DNA of 64,000 bases from Zygnema cylindricum (GCA_037447655.1 JBBHKE010002012.1:9732-73731); one strand, 5' to 3'. Shown: positions 43,961-57,069, counted from the first letter of the stretch. Program-made: numbers and translations. Notes: generated by a model not told the origin, from the sequence alone.

Positions 43961-44316
43961 CTGTAGGTTTTTTTTGTGTTTTTTTCTATTGTTCTCCTTT
44001 TGCTTGTTGCTTTCAGAGAGTAAACCACAAAAAAGAAAAGAAAACCAAAATAAAAGAGCTGGTAAAAACTATTCACAGTGAATTTAAAATGTTTTTTGTA
44101 TCTGTGTAAAATTGTCTCCGATATTATTCGGAAACTGGCGCAAAAGAAACATTTTTTTAAATTCCGGGAAACTACCCGCAAATTGTGGAAAGTAAGTTTC
44201 TCTCAAAAACATCAATAGTAAATTTCTCTGTTTAAAAGCAAATTTTTACCTTCAAAACAAAAAAGAAAAAGAATAACGCAAAAAAAAAAATCTTCCTGTT
44301 ATGTCTGGTTTTGCAG

Positions 44317-45990
44317 GTGAATTTCCCCCTCCCTCCTCCTCCTCTTATCCCCTTTCTCCCCTTAACCTACTTTCTCCTTCTATTTTCCCCCCCGGATCAT
44401 CCTCCTACCTCTCCCCCCACAATAATAAGTTTATCAGTTTGCAAAAAACAGCAGAATCGAGATTGTTAGCTGGCTAGGAAATTTACTATTTTCTTACGAC
44501 TTTGAACGAAAACGATCTTCCATTGACGGAACAGGCACCCAGTAAACCAAAAAGTAAGTGATTTTTCCAGAAATCCATAAATAGATATACTTATTTAATA
44601 TATATATACAATCAATTATTATTCTTATTCGTATTATTATGATTATTATTTTTGTTGTTGTTGTTTGTTGATGTTGGTTGTTGTTGTTGGTTGTTGTTGT
44701 TAGATATACTTATTTAATATATATATACAATCAATTATTATTCTTATTCGTATTATTATGATTATTATTTTTGTTGTTGTTGTTTGTTGTTGTTGGTTGT
44801 TGTTGTTGGTTGTTGTTGTTGGTTGTTGTTGTTTGTTGTTGTTGTTAGTTGTTGTTGTCGGTTGTTATTGTCGGTTGTTGTTGTCGTTTGTTGTTGGTTG
44901 TTGTTGTTTGTTGTTGTTTGTTGTTGTTATTGTTGTTGTTGTTTTCATTTTTTTTTTGAAGTCTCCAAGAACGGGATTTCAAAAGAATGGTAATTGAGTT
45001 CTAAAATGCTAAAAATCAATTTCTGCAAAATATACGCATGTAAAACAAGTGTGCATGTTTACACAAATTATATTGAAATTGCATTTTTTTTGATGGAATT
45101 TTTTTTTTGGTTTATTTACTTTTTCTGTGCAGTGTTCAGGTGATTAGACTAGATAATAAACATATATTTCTTTATTTTACTTGTGTTTTGTTGTTGTGTT
45201 TTTTTTTTATCGTTTTTCTTTTTGTGGCAGGTCAACAGGAAGGAGGCTGTCGTTTGTTATTACGCTCATGGGGAAGATGACGACGAATTTCGGCGACAAA
45301 TTTATTTTTTGGTTCAGTAAGTGGAAAATTTTAGAGTTGAAACTATTGAATAAGTGGCCATGAAAGGCCAAAAGGCTAGCTAGAAATGACAGAGTGAGAA
45401 AAATTATACGATTTTGAAAGAAAAAGATCTTCCATTGACGGAACAGGCACCCACTAAACCAAAAAGTAAGTGATTTTTTTTAAAATCTATAAACATATAT
45501 ACTTTTTAACATATATATATACAATCAATTATTATTTTTATTCGTATTATTATGATTATTATTATTGTTGTTTTTGTTTTTGTTGTTTTCCATATTTTTT
45601 TTTTAACATCAAATGCACCTTTTTCAAAAACAATGGTCAATACAAGAATGTAAGCTTGTGTTTTTCACGCCGTTTTTTTTTTTTGGGCAGGTGGAACGCT
45701 GTTTTTGTTCGACAAAATCAAAACTCGATTTTTTCGAAAGGATGATTACAAATGGAAAAAAAAAGAATGGTGGAAATACGATAAATGAAAGCCACGTCAA
45801 TATGAAGGTAATCTAAAATTATACTAGTTAAGAAAAAAGGTCCTCATTTACTTTTTTTGGATCAAGATTCTTATGACGATATTTTATTTTTATTTTTGTT
45901 TTTCTTTTGTTTGCGGAAAGTTTCCAAAAACGGGATTTCAAAAGAATGGTAATTGAGTTCAAAAATGCTAAAAATAAATTTCTACAAAAT
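44317..45990 (+). pseudogene. Scrambled CG-1 gene copies
   Basis: Homologues of the 22575-26200 exons occur in the wrong order: exon 2-like 44317-44553 (phase kept, but TAG at 44475-44477), an exon 5-like piece near 44963, exon 4-like 45231-45316 (frame intact, CYYAHGEDDDEF), the 3' end of a second exon 2 at 45417-45465, exon 3-like 45691-45807 (two bases short in an A run), and a second exon 5-like piece near 45920. Splice-site sequences persist. The block 44500-44990 is partly duplicated at 45410-45960, which explains the repeated pieces. No functional product is possible as read. Confidence 0.8.
44582..44945. repeat. TTG-rich tandem repeats and a 120-bp direct duplication
   Basis: 44582-44701 is repeated at 44702-44821 (AGATATACTTATTTAATATA...). 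Both run into TTG/GTT trinucleotide repeats continuing to 44945. The Val/Cys/Leu-rich ORFs here are artefacts of the trinucleotide. Confidence 0.85.
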
Positions 45991-46015
45991 ACACGTTTGT
46001 ACTACAAGTGTGCAT

Positions 46016-46783
46016 TGTCAGGTCTAAGTACTGAGCACTCATTTAGCGACGAGACATTATCGTAGCTAAAGCAGCGACGACCAGCGACGAAGTAGTTTCG
46101 TTGCTAGATATTTGAAGTGACGTGGAAATTGTTTGTTCATTTCGTTTCGTTTCACGTAAATTTGAGTCGTACTATAGAAGTGACGTGGAAATTATTTGGT
46201 CGTTTCGGTTCACGCAAGTTCTAGTCGTACCGTGTGGTTCGTGTGGTTCAAGTCGGTTCGCAGTTGACTTTTCTAGCCATATCGTGTAGTTCAAGTCGGT
46301 TCGCACTTGTTGGTCGTTTGTTTCACCACGTTGACCCTTACGCGTTTCTAGTCGTGTACCGTGTTGTGTTAAGTAGTGGTGTAGTTTGATTGGTTAGCGC
46401 TTAGTGCGTTTTACATGTAGAGTTTGGTCGGTATCGTTACGTGACGTTTGAAGGAGTATATTGAGGCGTAGTGAGAAAGAGGTTTTTATCAATTGAGTGA
46501 GACTTGATCCTCCTTGTAGAATATGAAGGAGTTGAAAGAGTTAAGGGAGTTTGATAGCTTTGTGGTGTTTCTTGAGGAGTTAGAGGAGGTTATTGAAGAT
46601 TATCATTTATATTATTAAGAGGGGTTAGAAGTGAGAGTGTTTTGAGGGTGTGAGGAAATTATGTAAGAAATGTTCTCCGTGGAATATATTGGCTTGCGTG
46701 GGGTTATCTTTCTCTTGTGTGTGTTTTATCTTTTATGCTTCCGCTTGCATTTGCACTCAGTGTTTTATTATTCGATCTTATCA
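46016..46783. repeat. Solo LTR candidate (TGTCAGG...CTTATCA)
   Basis: It starts TGTCAGGTCTAAGTACTGAG and ends CGATCTTATCA. The first part matches 22023-22295, proving it is repetitive. Length of about 770 bp and TG...CA ends fit an LTR; clear target duplications were not seen and no internal region adjoins. Confidence 0.5.
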
Positions 46784-47829
46784 ATGACGTCACGAACCGT
46801 TGCGCTTCTATGATTTTGGGACAGTTTATTCACGTGATGGCATATACTTTGCCACATCATGTAACCGGTTTAGTGGGTGAACAATGAGGAAGTGGACTCA
46901 TGAATATATTTTGCAATGAAGCTGTAGGACAAATGGCGGTAAGGCGATCTCAAGGATTAAACCATGACGAATGGAAGAATGATAATGGGTATCGGTTGGG
47001 ATGTAGTAGATATCCCGTATATAGGTTATTAAATGGTGAACTTTAGTTTGTTTGGGGAGGGAGGGAGGGAATCCGGTGGGCGGTGCGTTAGGGAGAGGAG
47101 AGGGAGAGAGCAGGGAGAGGGAGGGAGAGAGAGGAGGGGAGGGAGGGAGGGAGGTGGGCGGGAGGATCAGGAGTCAGGAATCTGGTGGATTCGCGGCGGT
47201 AGAATACTTTCTTGTTTTTTCAGCGTCTAATACCTTTACATTCCGTACGTTTAGTATTGTATAATAATTCAGGTTTATCTTGTCGTCATGTACTCGTCGT
47301 TAAAGGTTGTATACTGCTTAAAATAGAGTGTTGTATGGAGTGTTATATTGTTGAGTTCTACATGTGGCATGTTTTTTGGAGGTTTCTGAACGGCGCACGT
47401 CCACACGTGTCGCATTATCTTTGGATTTTATTGAATATGTAGGGGATATGAAAAGCGAGAGGAAAATTGAAAGAAGTCATCATAATTTTCGATTTTTGTA
47501 TAGCGGGGGAAATATTTTTTTCAAAAACTTTCTTCTTCAATGTGATGCAATGTTGTTGAATTTAATAGCTTTGACTGTTTTGTCTTTTTTGTGGTGAACA
47601 TTGAGTGGAAAATCGATCGTATCAAGGCGAATTGATTTCCCTTAGGTTGATTTGACGTGGGAATTTATAAGGAATTTTTCCCAAATTTCAATATTTAAAT
47701 CCTTGATTCTCCAATTTTTTGATAAATATTTATTCCAAAATAAAGTAATTCATAAATTTCGGGTCCAATGTTGGAAATTGAATGTTTTCAATGTTGGGAA
47801 TTTGAATATTGGAGTGTCAATGTTGGAAT
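46784..47829. other. Intergenic stretch with GGGA-rich tract
   Basis: G/A-rich low complexity lies at 47056-47175. From 47760 short repeats of CAATGTTGGAAATTGAATG appear, seen again at 51840. No gene. Confidence 0.4.
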
Positions 47830-50800
47830 TGTTGAAGTACAATTTCAGTTACGTAATTAGTGAACTGTACTTTTCAAATGTATGATTGTGTGTACGCTAT
47901 TTTGAATATGGTAGTGTCGTTCCACGTCCCTTTACGTCGATTCATGTAACCTTGTTGTTCGTGTACGGATACCTTTTGACTATCCGAACACACTTTGTAA
48001 TCATTGTACTCATTTTTTCTTTTAGCTTGGTTAAACATTATTATCGTTAATTACGTCCGTCGCACTTGTTCAGGCGTACGTCAAAATGTACCTTCACAAT
48101 ATTTATTGTAGATTAATGATTCTTTCATCCTAGATTCCTTGTACTAAATATTCATTTTTTGTCCTTTACTCTGCCGTCCACCGACTTTGTCATTGGCTGT
48201 CACTAGTTATACCTTTTTGTCCTTTGCAGCTTCGATTCTTTTTTGGACGCCGTGTACCTAGTCCACTCTAAATCTATAGTTAGGTTTAGTACTTAGCTTG
48301 TTCATTTCTGTACATTCAAATTTACCGACTTTGCCGATTATAATGAAAAGACATTTTCTCCATTGTGCTTCTCTTTTTGTATTCTTCTTGTCTCCTTTTA
48401 ATTTATCTTTTGCTTCCTTATTCTTTTTTGCCATGGTTCCTCTCTATTTCATCTTGGATATCTTTCTCTAATATCTCTCTCTTTTGCCCACCATGCCCTT
48501 ACCTTCTACAGGTTATGGGCCACACCATGCTCGTCATCTGTGTAATTTCTTTTCTCCTTCTTTTCCACTTCGTTTTTTCTTTTTTTGGCAAATTATTTCT
48601 TTTGGAAGCAAATTATTTTCGAGACATTGTTTAAAGATTACATTTTCGGTCCTCCAATTTTTCCATTTTTTCCATTTTGGCTCTTTAAATGCCATTTTTT
48701 GGAATTTCCATTTTTTTTTTTTTTTAAACGGTTCATTTCTCCTTTGTACCTTTTTCTTAGGATCCTTCCCCTTTTGTTGTTTTTTCGTTTTCGGTGGGTT
48801 TTTGGCTTGTTGGAGCACCCGAAGTTCATTCTTCAAAATTTCTCCTCCATCCATTTTTTATTCAACATTCTGATTTTGTCTCTCTTTAATTTTCGGCATT
48901 TTGGAAAGCTCCCCGGAGTGTTTGAGTACCTAACCTTTCGTCTTCGAAGATCCCTCAACATTTAATTTCTACCTCCATCTGCCATGTTACCTTTTTTGGA
49001 CATCTTTTCGGTATATTAGAGCATCGGAAGGACTTTTTCTTTTATTTTTCCTTCCAAATTTCCCCAACATCCCATTTTTCCTCTTCATCGACCACCTTTC
49101 TATTAAGGCATCACTTTATCTATCCTTCATTCGACATTTTGGAGGCCTCCTCGGAGTGTTCGAGTACTAGAAGTTTTATCTTCGTAGATCCTCTTGACAT
49201 TTTATTTTTGACCTCTATCCGCAACCCATTTTTTTGGAGATCTTTCGGTTTATTGGAGCATTGAAAGGACCTTTTTCATCTTCCCTTCCAAAATTCCCCA
49301 ATATTTTATTTTTCCACTCCACCAACCACCTTACTTCAATAAATTATTCTATCATATCCCTATTTTTGGCATTTTGGAGATTTTTTCAGAGTGTTTAAGT
49401 ACGTGCAGTTTTGTCTTCAAAGATCCCCTTCACATTCCACTTTTACCTCTATTGGCCACCCTTATTTTTTTTAGAGACATTTTTCGGTTTATTGGAGCAT
49501 CGCCTGGAAAAACGAATTTTCTTTTCTCTTCCACATTTCTAAAAACCTTCATTTTTTCCTCTTACCCACCACTATTACTTTTTACCTTCTTTTTGATTTT
49601 TTTTTCATTCCCCCATTTTTTGCATTCTTGTTGAACATTATTTTTTCTTTTCATTTGTTCATATTTATACTTTTCACCAAAAATATTTCTTTTCATCTTG
49701 CTTTTATTGACCAAATTTTATTTCCATTTTTTCTCTCTTGTCAACCTTCCTCTACCATCTTCCATGTTGCAAGAGTCTCTTGAATCCTTTCCTACTCTCA
49801 CATATTTACAATGATGGACACATGAACCCTTTCCCTCAATTTCTTTTTTTTTTCTACTTTGTTTTTTACTCCACTTTGCACTATACCTTGTTGCCTATGG
49901 TGACTCTTACATTTCCTCTCTCAAGAAAGGATTTTTCATTTCTCTCTCTAAATGTCACAAGACCTTTCCCTCCCTTTGTCCGTATACCTTTCAATCTATT
50001 GTGATTGTTAGATTTCCCTTCTTCCCAATTTCCTCTTTATTTTTGAACATTTATTTGGCATTTTTTTGCTCATTTGTTCATAATTCTACTCCTCATTCAC
50101 TTTTCTTTCATTTCCCCTTTTTGGGACTAAAAGGAATAGCTGCAATACATTTCTAGTTGCGCACTATGTTTTCCTGGTTTTTTTTCCCCTTTTTTCTTTT
50201 ACTCTTTCACGCTCTCATTTTTCACTCCTAGAAATGAGAGGGAGTATTGACATGCATTTCTAGTTGTGAACTCCCTTTTTGCATTTCACTAGATTTTATT
50301 ATTGCTCTCTATTTTTTTTGTGACGTTCTTATTTTTATTCCACTAAAATTCCCATATAACCATCCACCTTGTCATTTAGCCCCTAGAGGCCCTTTTGTTT
50401 CGGAATCATTTTTCTATCACTTTGATTTTTTCACATTGACTCTTTTTACACTTCCTTTAACCCCTTTCAATCATATTCTTTATGTTTGACACTTTAATTC
50501 TCTCATCTTCCACAATATTGTCTTTGTTTTTTTTTCACACCTTTTTTCTCTATTTTTCCTCTTTGTTTAAATTTAACTTCTGATGTTTTCTTTTACACAA
50601 CTCTTGTTCATCCCCACATCTATAAACCACAAACTAAAAACCAAAAACCATCAAATCATTGTGCCATTTTTTTTTCCATCTTTTTTTTCCTTAGGAATCA
50701 TTTTCTCTCCTTCTTTCTCCTGTTGATTCCTTCAACATTCTTTTTAACTCCTTTTTTTTATCATTGTCATTATATTCATCAATTTATGACACTTGCTTTA

Positions 50801-51834
50801 ACTAACTCATTTCTCGTTTTTCCATCAACATTATTTTTTGGTTGTTTTTCACATCCTTTTACTCCATCCTTTTCATTTCCATCTTGCCATTCTTACATTC
50901 CACCTTTAATTTTTCCCCTACGAAAATCTTACTTTACCTCTCCCCCCTAAATCATAGAGAATTCATTTTTACAAACTATTCTTTACTTGGATTCTACATC
51001 GAACACTTGCCGAATTTTCCCATTACCTGATGTTTTAACGTTGAATTTATATTATAGATCAAATTTCACCATTATGACAAGATTGTTTTCTTCAGGGCTC
51101 ACTATTTGCCTTCAACGTTTTCCTACATTTATTTTCCACAAATCACTCTCGCATTTCCACAGTTTAAATCGAGAGGGAGTGTTGAAGTACAATTTCAGTT
51201 ATGTAATAAATGAACTGTAATTTTCAAATGTATGATTGTGCGTGTGCTATTTTGAATATGGTAGTGTCGTTTCACGTCCCTTTACGTCGATTCATATCAC
51301 CTCGTTGTTCGTGTACGGATACCTTTTGACTATCCGAACACACTTTGTAATCATTGTTCTCATTTTGTCTTTTAGCTTGGTTAAACATTATTATCGTTAA
51401 TTACGGCCGTTGCACTTGTTCACGCGTACGTCAAAATGTACATTCACAATATTTATTGTAGATTAATGATTCTTTCATCCTAGATTCCTTGTTTGTCCTT
51501 TACTCTGCCGTCCACCGACTTTGTCATTGGCCGTCACTAGTTATACCTTTTTGTCCTTTGCGGCTTCGATTCTTTTGTGGACGTCGTGTACCTAATCCAC
51601 TCTAAATCTAAAGTTAGGTTTAGTACTTAGCTTGTTCATTTCTGTACATTCAAATTTACCGATTATAATGAGAAGACATTTTCTCCACTGTGCTTCTCCT
51701 TTTGTATTCTTCTTGCCTCCTTTTGTCTTATCTTTTTTTTTGTTTTTTTCTTTGCCATGGTTCCTCACTCTTTCATCTTGGATATCTTTCTCCAATATCT
51801 CTCTTTTTCGCCCACCATGCCTTTACCTTCTACA
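47830..51834 (+). mobile_element. Non-coding LTR retroelement (LARD/TRIM-like)
   Basis: Direct repeats 47830-48510 and 51180-51834 start TGTTGAAGTACAATTTCAG and end TACCTTCTACA. GAGAGGGAG directly precedes the second copy, a good polypurine tract for plus orientation. The 2.67-kb inside is pyrimidine-rich and encodes nothing recognisable; it includes ~240-bp tandem repeats. The repeats differ by a small indel and scattered substitutions. A tRNA-type PBS was not recognised after the first LTR. Confidence 0.7.
48650..49620 (+). repeat. ~240-bp degenerate tandem repeats inside the LTR element
   Basis: Units start GCATTTTGGAAAGCTCC (48893), ACATTTTGGAGGCCTCC (49133) and GCATTTTGGAGATTTTT (49369). 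Each contains GGAGTGTTTGAGTA, a CTTCGAAGATCC block, an ACCTCCATC block, and TCGGTTTATTGGAGCATCG. An earlier partial unit is visible from about 48650. Confidence 0.75.
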
Positions 51835-52924
51835 AAAATCCAATGTTGGAAATTGAATGTTTATGTTAAAATAGAACAATGTTGGTAATCTAATGCTGGA
51901 AATTAGATTTTTTTTTCTTTTTTTGTTCTTTTTTCTCTTGCTTATTGTTTTTGTCTTTTATTTGTATTTTTCTCGCTCTTTTTTTAATATTTTGTTTTTT
52001 CATTTCTTTCCTTTTGTCCCCGTTTTGTTTTTTCTCTCTCTCTCTCTTTTGTGTTCTCTTTTTTTTGTCTTTTTTTTTTCCTTTCTCTGTCTCTCTTCTT
52101 TTTTAGTATCTCTTCTATATTCATCTTTGTTTATTTTTTTGTCCCTCATTTTTTGTCTTTTGCCCTTTGCCTATTTTGTCGGCTCCGCCTCTCTCTCTCC
52201 TCCGACTCGCGAGAATGTCAAAACTTTACTCTCTTTTTATCAGTTTCTTTTTTTATTTTTTATTTTTTAAGAGCTTCTAACATTCAATTTCCAACATTGA
52301 AAACACGGAATTTCAAAATCAACATACATCTTCCAATAATTTCTAAACACAAACGTTTTCTTTGATCCTACTAGGTTGATTCATATTTTAATTGGTCAAT
52401 TGGAAGTTTACTAGGTTCCATTTTCCGCAATTTCTAGAAATGGTCCTCATTTTACACTCAAATTTCACTAGGTTTTTCAAATTTCTCTCCGTAAAACTCG
52501 ATTCAAAAAACGTGGAATATGGATGAAACCTTCAAAAATCTTCAAGAACGGCAATAATACCATCCAAAAATGACGATGAATTTTATGTAGACCCCCTTTT
52601 ATCAATTTTCGGAGTGGAAATCTCTCTCATACCTTTTCCAGGGTTATTTTTCTTGGATTTTGCAAGAATCCATGTCTTTTTCCCTGTAGAATTTGCATAT
52701 ATTCAAGGGGGAAATTCACGATAACATCAACGATTGTTAAACCAGCATTTTTTAGTTGAAGTTTGATTATTATGGAGTTTGAGAAATCCGTACTGTACGG
52801 TACGCCGTGGATTGCTATTCGTGTAAAAATAGCGTTACTAACATTTTTGGGGGGTCAGTGATAAATTAATATACACGACACTGATTTGGACACACATCAC
52901 TATAGTGTATACCGTAGTGTGCGC
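51835..52924. other. T-rich intergenic stretch
   Basis: Strongly T/C-rich to 52260, then ordinary AT-rich sequence. ORFs in it are Phe/Leu/Ser-rich artefacts. No gene is seen. Confidence 0.5.
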
Positions 52925-53142
52925 TACACCGTGAATCGCTATTAGTGTTCATGTTTTTTTCGTCGCTTAAGACATCTTTTCTTCGTACACACTTGTCGGA
53001 TTGTGGATCTGACGGTTGCGATTGAAAGGTAAAATTCTCAACTTCTTTATGGCGTCAAATTAAAAATCGAACATGTGTGTATGGAGAAAATACGTTTTAA
53101 GTGGAGAAAAAATAATTAACACTAATAGCGATACATGGTGTA
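52925..53142. mobile_element. MITE with ~25-bp TIR, copy 1
   Basis: Left TIR TACACCGTGAATCGCTATTA and its inverted partner at 53118-53142 match with few differences. The interior has CGTACACACTTGTCGGAT and its near inverse. Related copies are 53995-54213 and 60459-60674. Confidence 0.75.
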
Positions 53143-53254
53143 TATTTTGCGTTAATTGTTTTATATCGACAAACTTCTCATCGCGATATTTTCGATAATA
53201 TCGCGAGAAAAAGTCTGCCGATACTTAAAGGAGACTATAGCCGCTACACTATAG

Positions 53255-53718
53255 CAGGGGTCGCAAATGGTTAACCGAAACCGTAACCGACCGTTAACCG
53301 ATTGCCCGCGTCGGATCCGGAACGGATTTGGTTGCCAAATTTGGGAGGTCAGGCGGATTCGGACGGGTGATTCATGAAAAAAAAACAAAAATCAGTTACG
53401 GTCGGATAAGCAAAAAACAAAAAAAATTGAAGGTTTTGTACTGTCGATACTATCCAACATTATTGTACTTTGTACTCTTATATCGTGGAAGGTATAAGGG
53501 AGATGTACCACTATTTTTGTACTTATTCCGGTACGGGCGGGTACGGGTAGTCGCGAGAAATCGAGTTTCGATTAACTTTTTTTTTCGTAAACGAGTTTTG
53601 GTCAACGGTTAACAATTTTGGAGCGTGACATAACACGGTCGGGGGTCGGGTACTCAAATTTTGAAAAAAAAAAACAGTCGGTTTCGATTATCTTATATTT
53701 TGACTTTTGCGACCTCTG
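53255..53718. mobile_element. hAT-type MITE, copy 2
   Basis: Ends CAGGGGTCGCAAA and TTTTGCGACCTCTG; 8-bp flanks CACTATAG (53247-53254) and CACTATGG (53719-53726). The body is similar to 36295-36753. Non-coding. Confidence 0.8.
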
Positions 53719-53994
53719 CACTATGGTGATTTGTGCCCAAATTAGTGAATGTCGATTATCGAGGCGTCATATGGCTCAACCTATTGTTCTTGACCAAAAT
53801 CATCGCGATATATTTGGTGGGCGGTGGATATCCGTACATATTTATTATAGAGATACCCGTACGAAAAGACCCGTCGCCTCCGCGCGCGGAAAGGGGAGGT
53901 GGGGTGGATTGAAAATTTTTCGGCAGAATCACGATATTTATCGACCCGATAACTCAACGTGTTTTAGTAATTTCACCCCTATACAACTATACAG

Positions 53995-54213
53995 TACACC
54001 GTGTATCGCTATTAGCGTTAATAATTTTTTGGTCCCTTAAAATATTTTATTACGTACACACTTGTTCGATTTTCAATTTAAGACCGCCAATCGAAAGCTG
54101 AGATTTTGAACTTTCAATCGCAGCCGTCAGATCTACAATCGGACATGTGTGTACGGAGAAAAAATGTTTTAAGAGACGAAAAAAACATAAACACTAATAG
54201 CGATTCACAATGT
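53995..54213. mobile_element. MITE with ~25-bp TIR, copy 2
   Basis: TACACCGTGTATCGCTATTA at the left and ACACTAATAGCGATTCAC at the right form the inverted repeats; interior as in the copies at 52925 and 60459. Confidence 0.75.
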
Positions 54214-55190
54214 CTTGTACATATTTCGTACGCTCAAGCAATAGGCGACACCTAAAATCATAGTTGTTCACGGCGTTTAGTGCGAACGGTTTAATAGCGA
54301 CGAATTATACGTAACAAACTCATTGAACCTTTTTGAAAAAATTGAAAAAATCGTTAATGAATTTCGTCTGTACTATTCCGTTCGTGTAAACAAAAAGGGT
54401 TTTAACATATACCGTAGTTTGTAAGTTTTCTATTAAATGAGCGCTAAAACATTGTATGTGTTTAAGTATGTATCACACTCCATGTGTGCATCGAAACTCT
54501 TGATCAAATCGTAAGGGACGTGATAAAAGATGTAAATAAAAGATGTAGAGCCTGGATCAAATCCCTAGTGACGCAACATTTTTGTAAAATTCCGTATATG
54601 TGATACTATCTTACAAGCAGCCGTGGCCGCCTTCTCTCTTTATCTCTAAGGCAGAATACGGCCGCCTTCTCTCTCTATCTCTAAGATAGAATATGACTGC
54701 ACAAAGATAAAGTACAAACCATCTCTAAAACAGAATACGGTCGCCTTCTCTCTCTATCTCTAAGACAGAATACGACTGCACATAGATAAAGTACAGACCA
54801 TGTATGAATGACATTTTCACATTCATCATTGCACGACATAAAAAAAATTAATATAAAATTAAAGATACGATCACATTAATCCCAAAAACAAAAATACATA
54901 TCTTTCATCTATCTCTACTCTAAATCTCCTTACCCTACATTGAAGTCCTTAATGTCTTCACCCGAATTCTTTTCCCTTTACCTCCCCTTCCTCTTCTTCC
55001 CATGCTATTATGTCGCTTCAAAGCTGACACCCTTATCCACAAAAATTTAAAAAAATAAACATATATCTCTCTCATTTATCTTTACCCCAGAACATCTTCC
55101 CTTACGTCAAAGTCCACGATGTCTTCATCCGAATCCTCTTCCCCTAACTCCCCTTCCTCTTCTTCCCACGCCATCATTTCTTGTTCATAG
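54214..55190. other. Spacer with ~100-bp tandem repeats
   Basis: At 54620-54805 a segment with GCCGCCTTCTCTCTCTATCT, AAGACAGAATACG and GACTGCACATAGATAAAGTA recurs two to three times. 54900-55190 also holds a diverged duplication (ATCTCTCTC...CATTGAAGTCC). No gene. Confidence 0.55.
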
Positions 55191-57069
55191 CTAACATCCT
55201 TAGTCTTCTTTAACATTCCGAGATTAGTGAAGACCTATACCAGATCATTAGCCCCTTTAGCCATTAATCTTTTCCTCTTGTTAGACTGAATATGGTCATA
55301 TTTTGACCAATTCCGCTCACATGAGCTGGCAGCTCAACACTGTGCAAGTATTTTTACTGCCACCTTCTGCAAGATAGGGGTGGCAGACCCAAACGTTTGC
55401 CACCATTTCCACGCTGGCATCTTCTTTGTACAAGATATTGTCTCTTCCCTACCAAAAACTCCCTCATAACCTCTATATTTAGACAACACTACGCGGGCAT
55501 CTTCTTGCTCCTCCAAATTTGGAAGAATCCGCTCCAACATTGTCTGAAAACCTTCCATAACTGTCGCGTTTGCACATTGCCCATATGCATGACTTTGATA
55601 CTCTGGATCGAGGACGAAGTCGACCGCATATATGGGGCTATGTGCCATTTTCCACCTCGCCAACCATGATGTCTTCAACTCTTCCAAAATCTGAATTCCA
55701 TCATGATTATTATCTCCTCCAACTCCAGCTAAATTATCCTAAAACTGTCCAATCGTGTAAAATCCGTGGTAAACCTTCCCCACATTCGGGCCACCGCTTT
55801 CCTTGTCCCTAATCAACTGCACCCTCACCCTAATCAACCGCACCACAGGTTCTGAAATTAACACTGCCTATGTCACTCTAACCCAAAACTTCGTGCTTAG
55901 AATGTAGCACCTAATTTTAGCCCCCTCTCTCCTGTACATAGGCTTGCCCACCCATTCGTTGAATTTGTCATCAAACATCAAGCGATCCAAACTCTCTTTC
56001 ATGTCTAAAAGCCTCCGGAGCATAATAAAATTTGTAGCAAACGTAGTCTCTCCAGGTTTTAAAAGGCGAATATGAGAAAATTTATTGAACAATGCTACTC
56101 TTATGCTATGATTAGCGATGAATTTTATAATTTTATTTGCCTCTCGGACAGGTTTGGAGAAAAATGTCAACCTACTCCAATCTTCCGACATTAAGTCTAG
56201 TATATGTGCAGCGCATGGCATCCACGTAATAGAAGGGTGCTTTGCCACGAGAAACAAGGCTGCAGCCTTCTTCACTAGGGCAAAATCGGTAACAATCTGC
56301 ACCACATTCTCCACCCCTACCGCAAGTACTCCCTTTTCGAGCACCTTACAAATGTATTCGGCGTCTTTAATTTGCCCACTCGTGTCTTCCGCTGTCAAGA
56401 ACATGTCACCTTTCAGGTTGACTGCTATAATATTTAGGAGAGGTTTATCGTCAACTACTGTCCACCTGCATGATGTGATCGTGGCACTAGTGACATAAAT
56501 AGTTTCCACATATTTTGTCAATTTTTTTTTCACATTCTCCTTGGTTTGTAATAGGAGATGGATTCTCATTGCACTACGGAGTGGTAACTTGTAAGATCCA
56601 CCTATATCATTGGTCTTTTTCACCGCTGCCTTGAAATATAGGTCCTCTAAAAGTCTAAATGGCAATCCATGGCGAAGAAAGCGAAGGCCCAGGCTAAATC
56701 TACCTCTTTCTTATTATGCGCGTTTAATGAATTTTTTATCTTAATCTGCACACATCTTGCTTTGGTACACGGAGAGGGTGGAAAATTGCTAGTGAGTTCA
56801 TCCAAGTTGCACGTTACACGTTTTTGAGAGGAATTTGCAGATTTTTGCTTTTCTAAATCACTAAACTCCTCATCCACCTCGTCTGGACACATTGTACAGG
56901 GTCTAATCCCTCCACTCTTGACATTTCCAAGAAGTTGATTTCTAATCCTGGTTGCTTGGGCGTTATATTCGAAGTTGCAATAAATACAGACGCATAATCG
57001 GGTGGCAAGAAGAATCCCACCGTCTGCAGCCTTCACGTGCTCCCACTCCTCTCCTTGATTTCTGGGCAT
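55190..57069 (-). pseudogene. hAT transposase (BED, DUF659, dimerisation regions), broken
   Basis: Minus-strand order: a BED-like zinc finger at 56647-57069 (WEHV...CIYCNFEYNA; one expected His is Gln), a DUF659-type region at 55868-56665 (SCRWTVVDDKPLLNIIAVN, then the GVENVVQIVTD segment), and the C-terminal hAT dimerisation part at 55190-55687 (SPIYAVDFVLDPEY, WWQTFGSATPILQKVAVKIL). There is a frame change near 56660 and in-frame stops between 55868 and 55687 and at about 55334. It may once have mobilised the hAT-type elements nearby; that is inference. Confidence 0.82.

Noticed and set aside
44758-44997. Val/Cys/Leu-rich ORFs
   Set aside because: They translate a TTG trinucleotide repeat within the CG-1 pseudogene.
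48365-52365. Phe/Ser/Leu-rich ORFs that look like membrane proteins
   Set aside because: They come from T-rich non-coding sequence of the LTR element; no conserved motif, and similar ORFs appear in every T-rich stretch.
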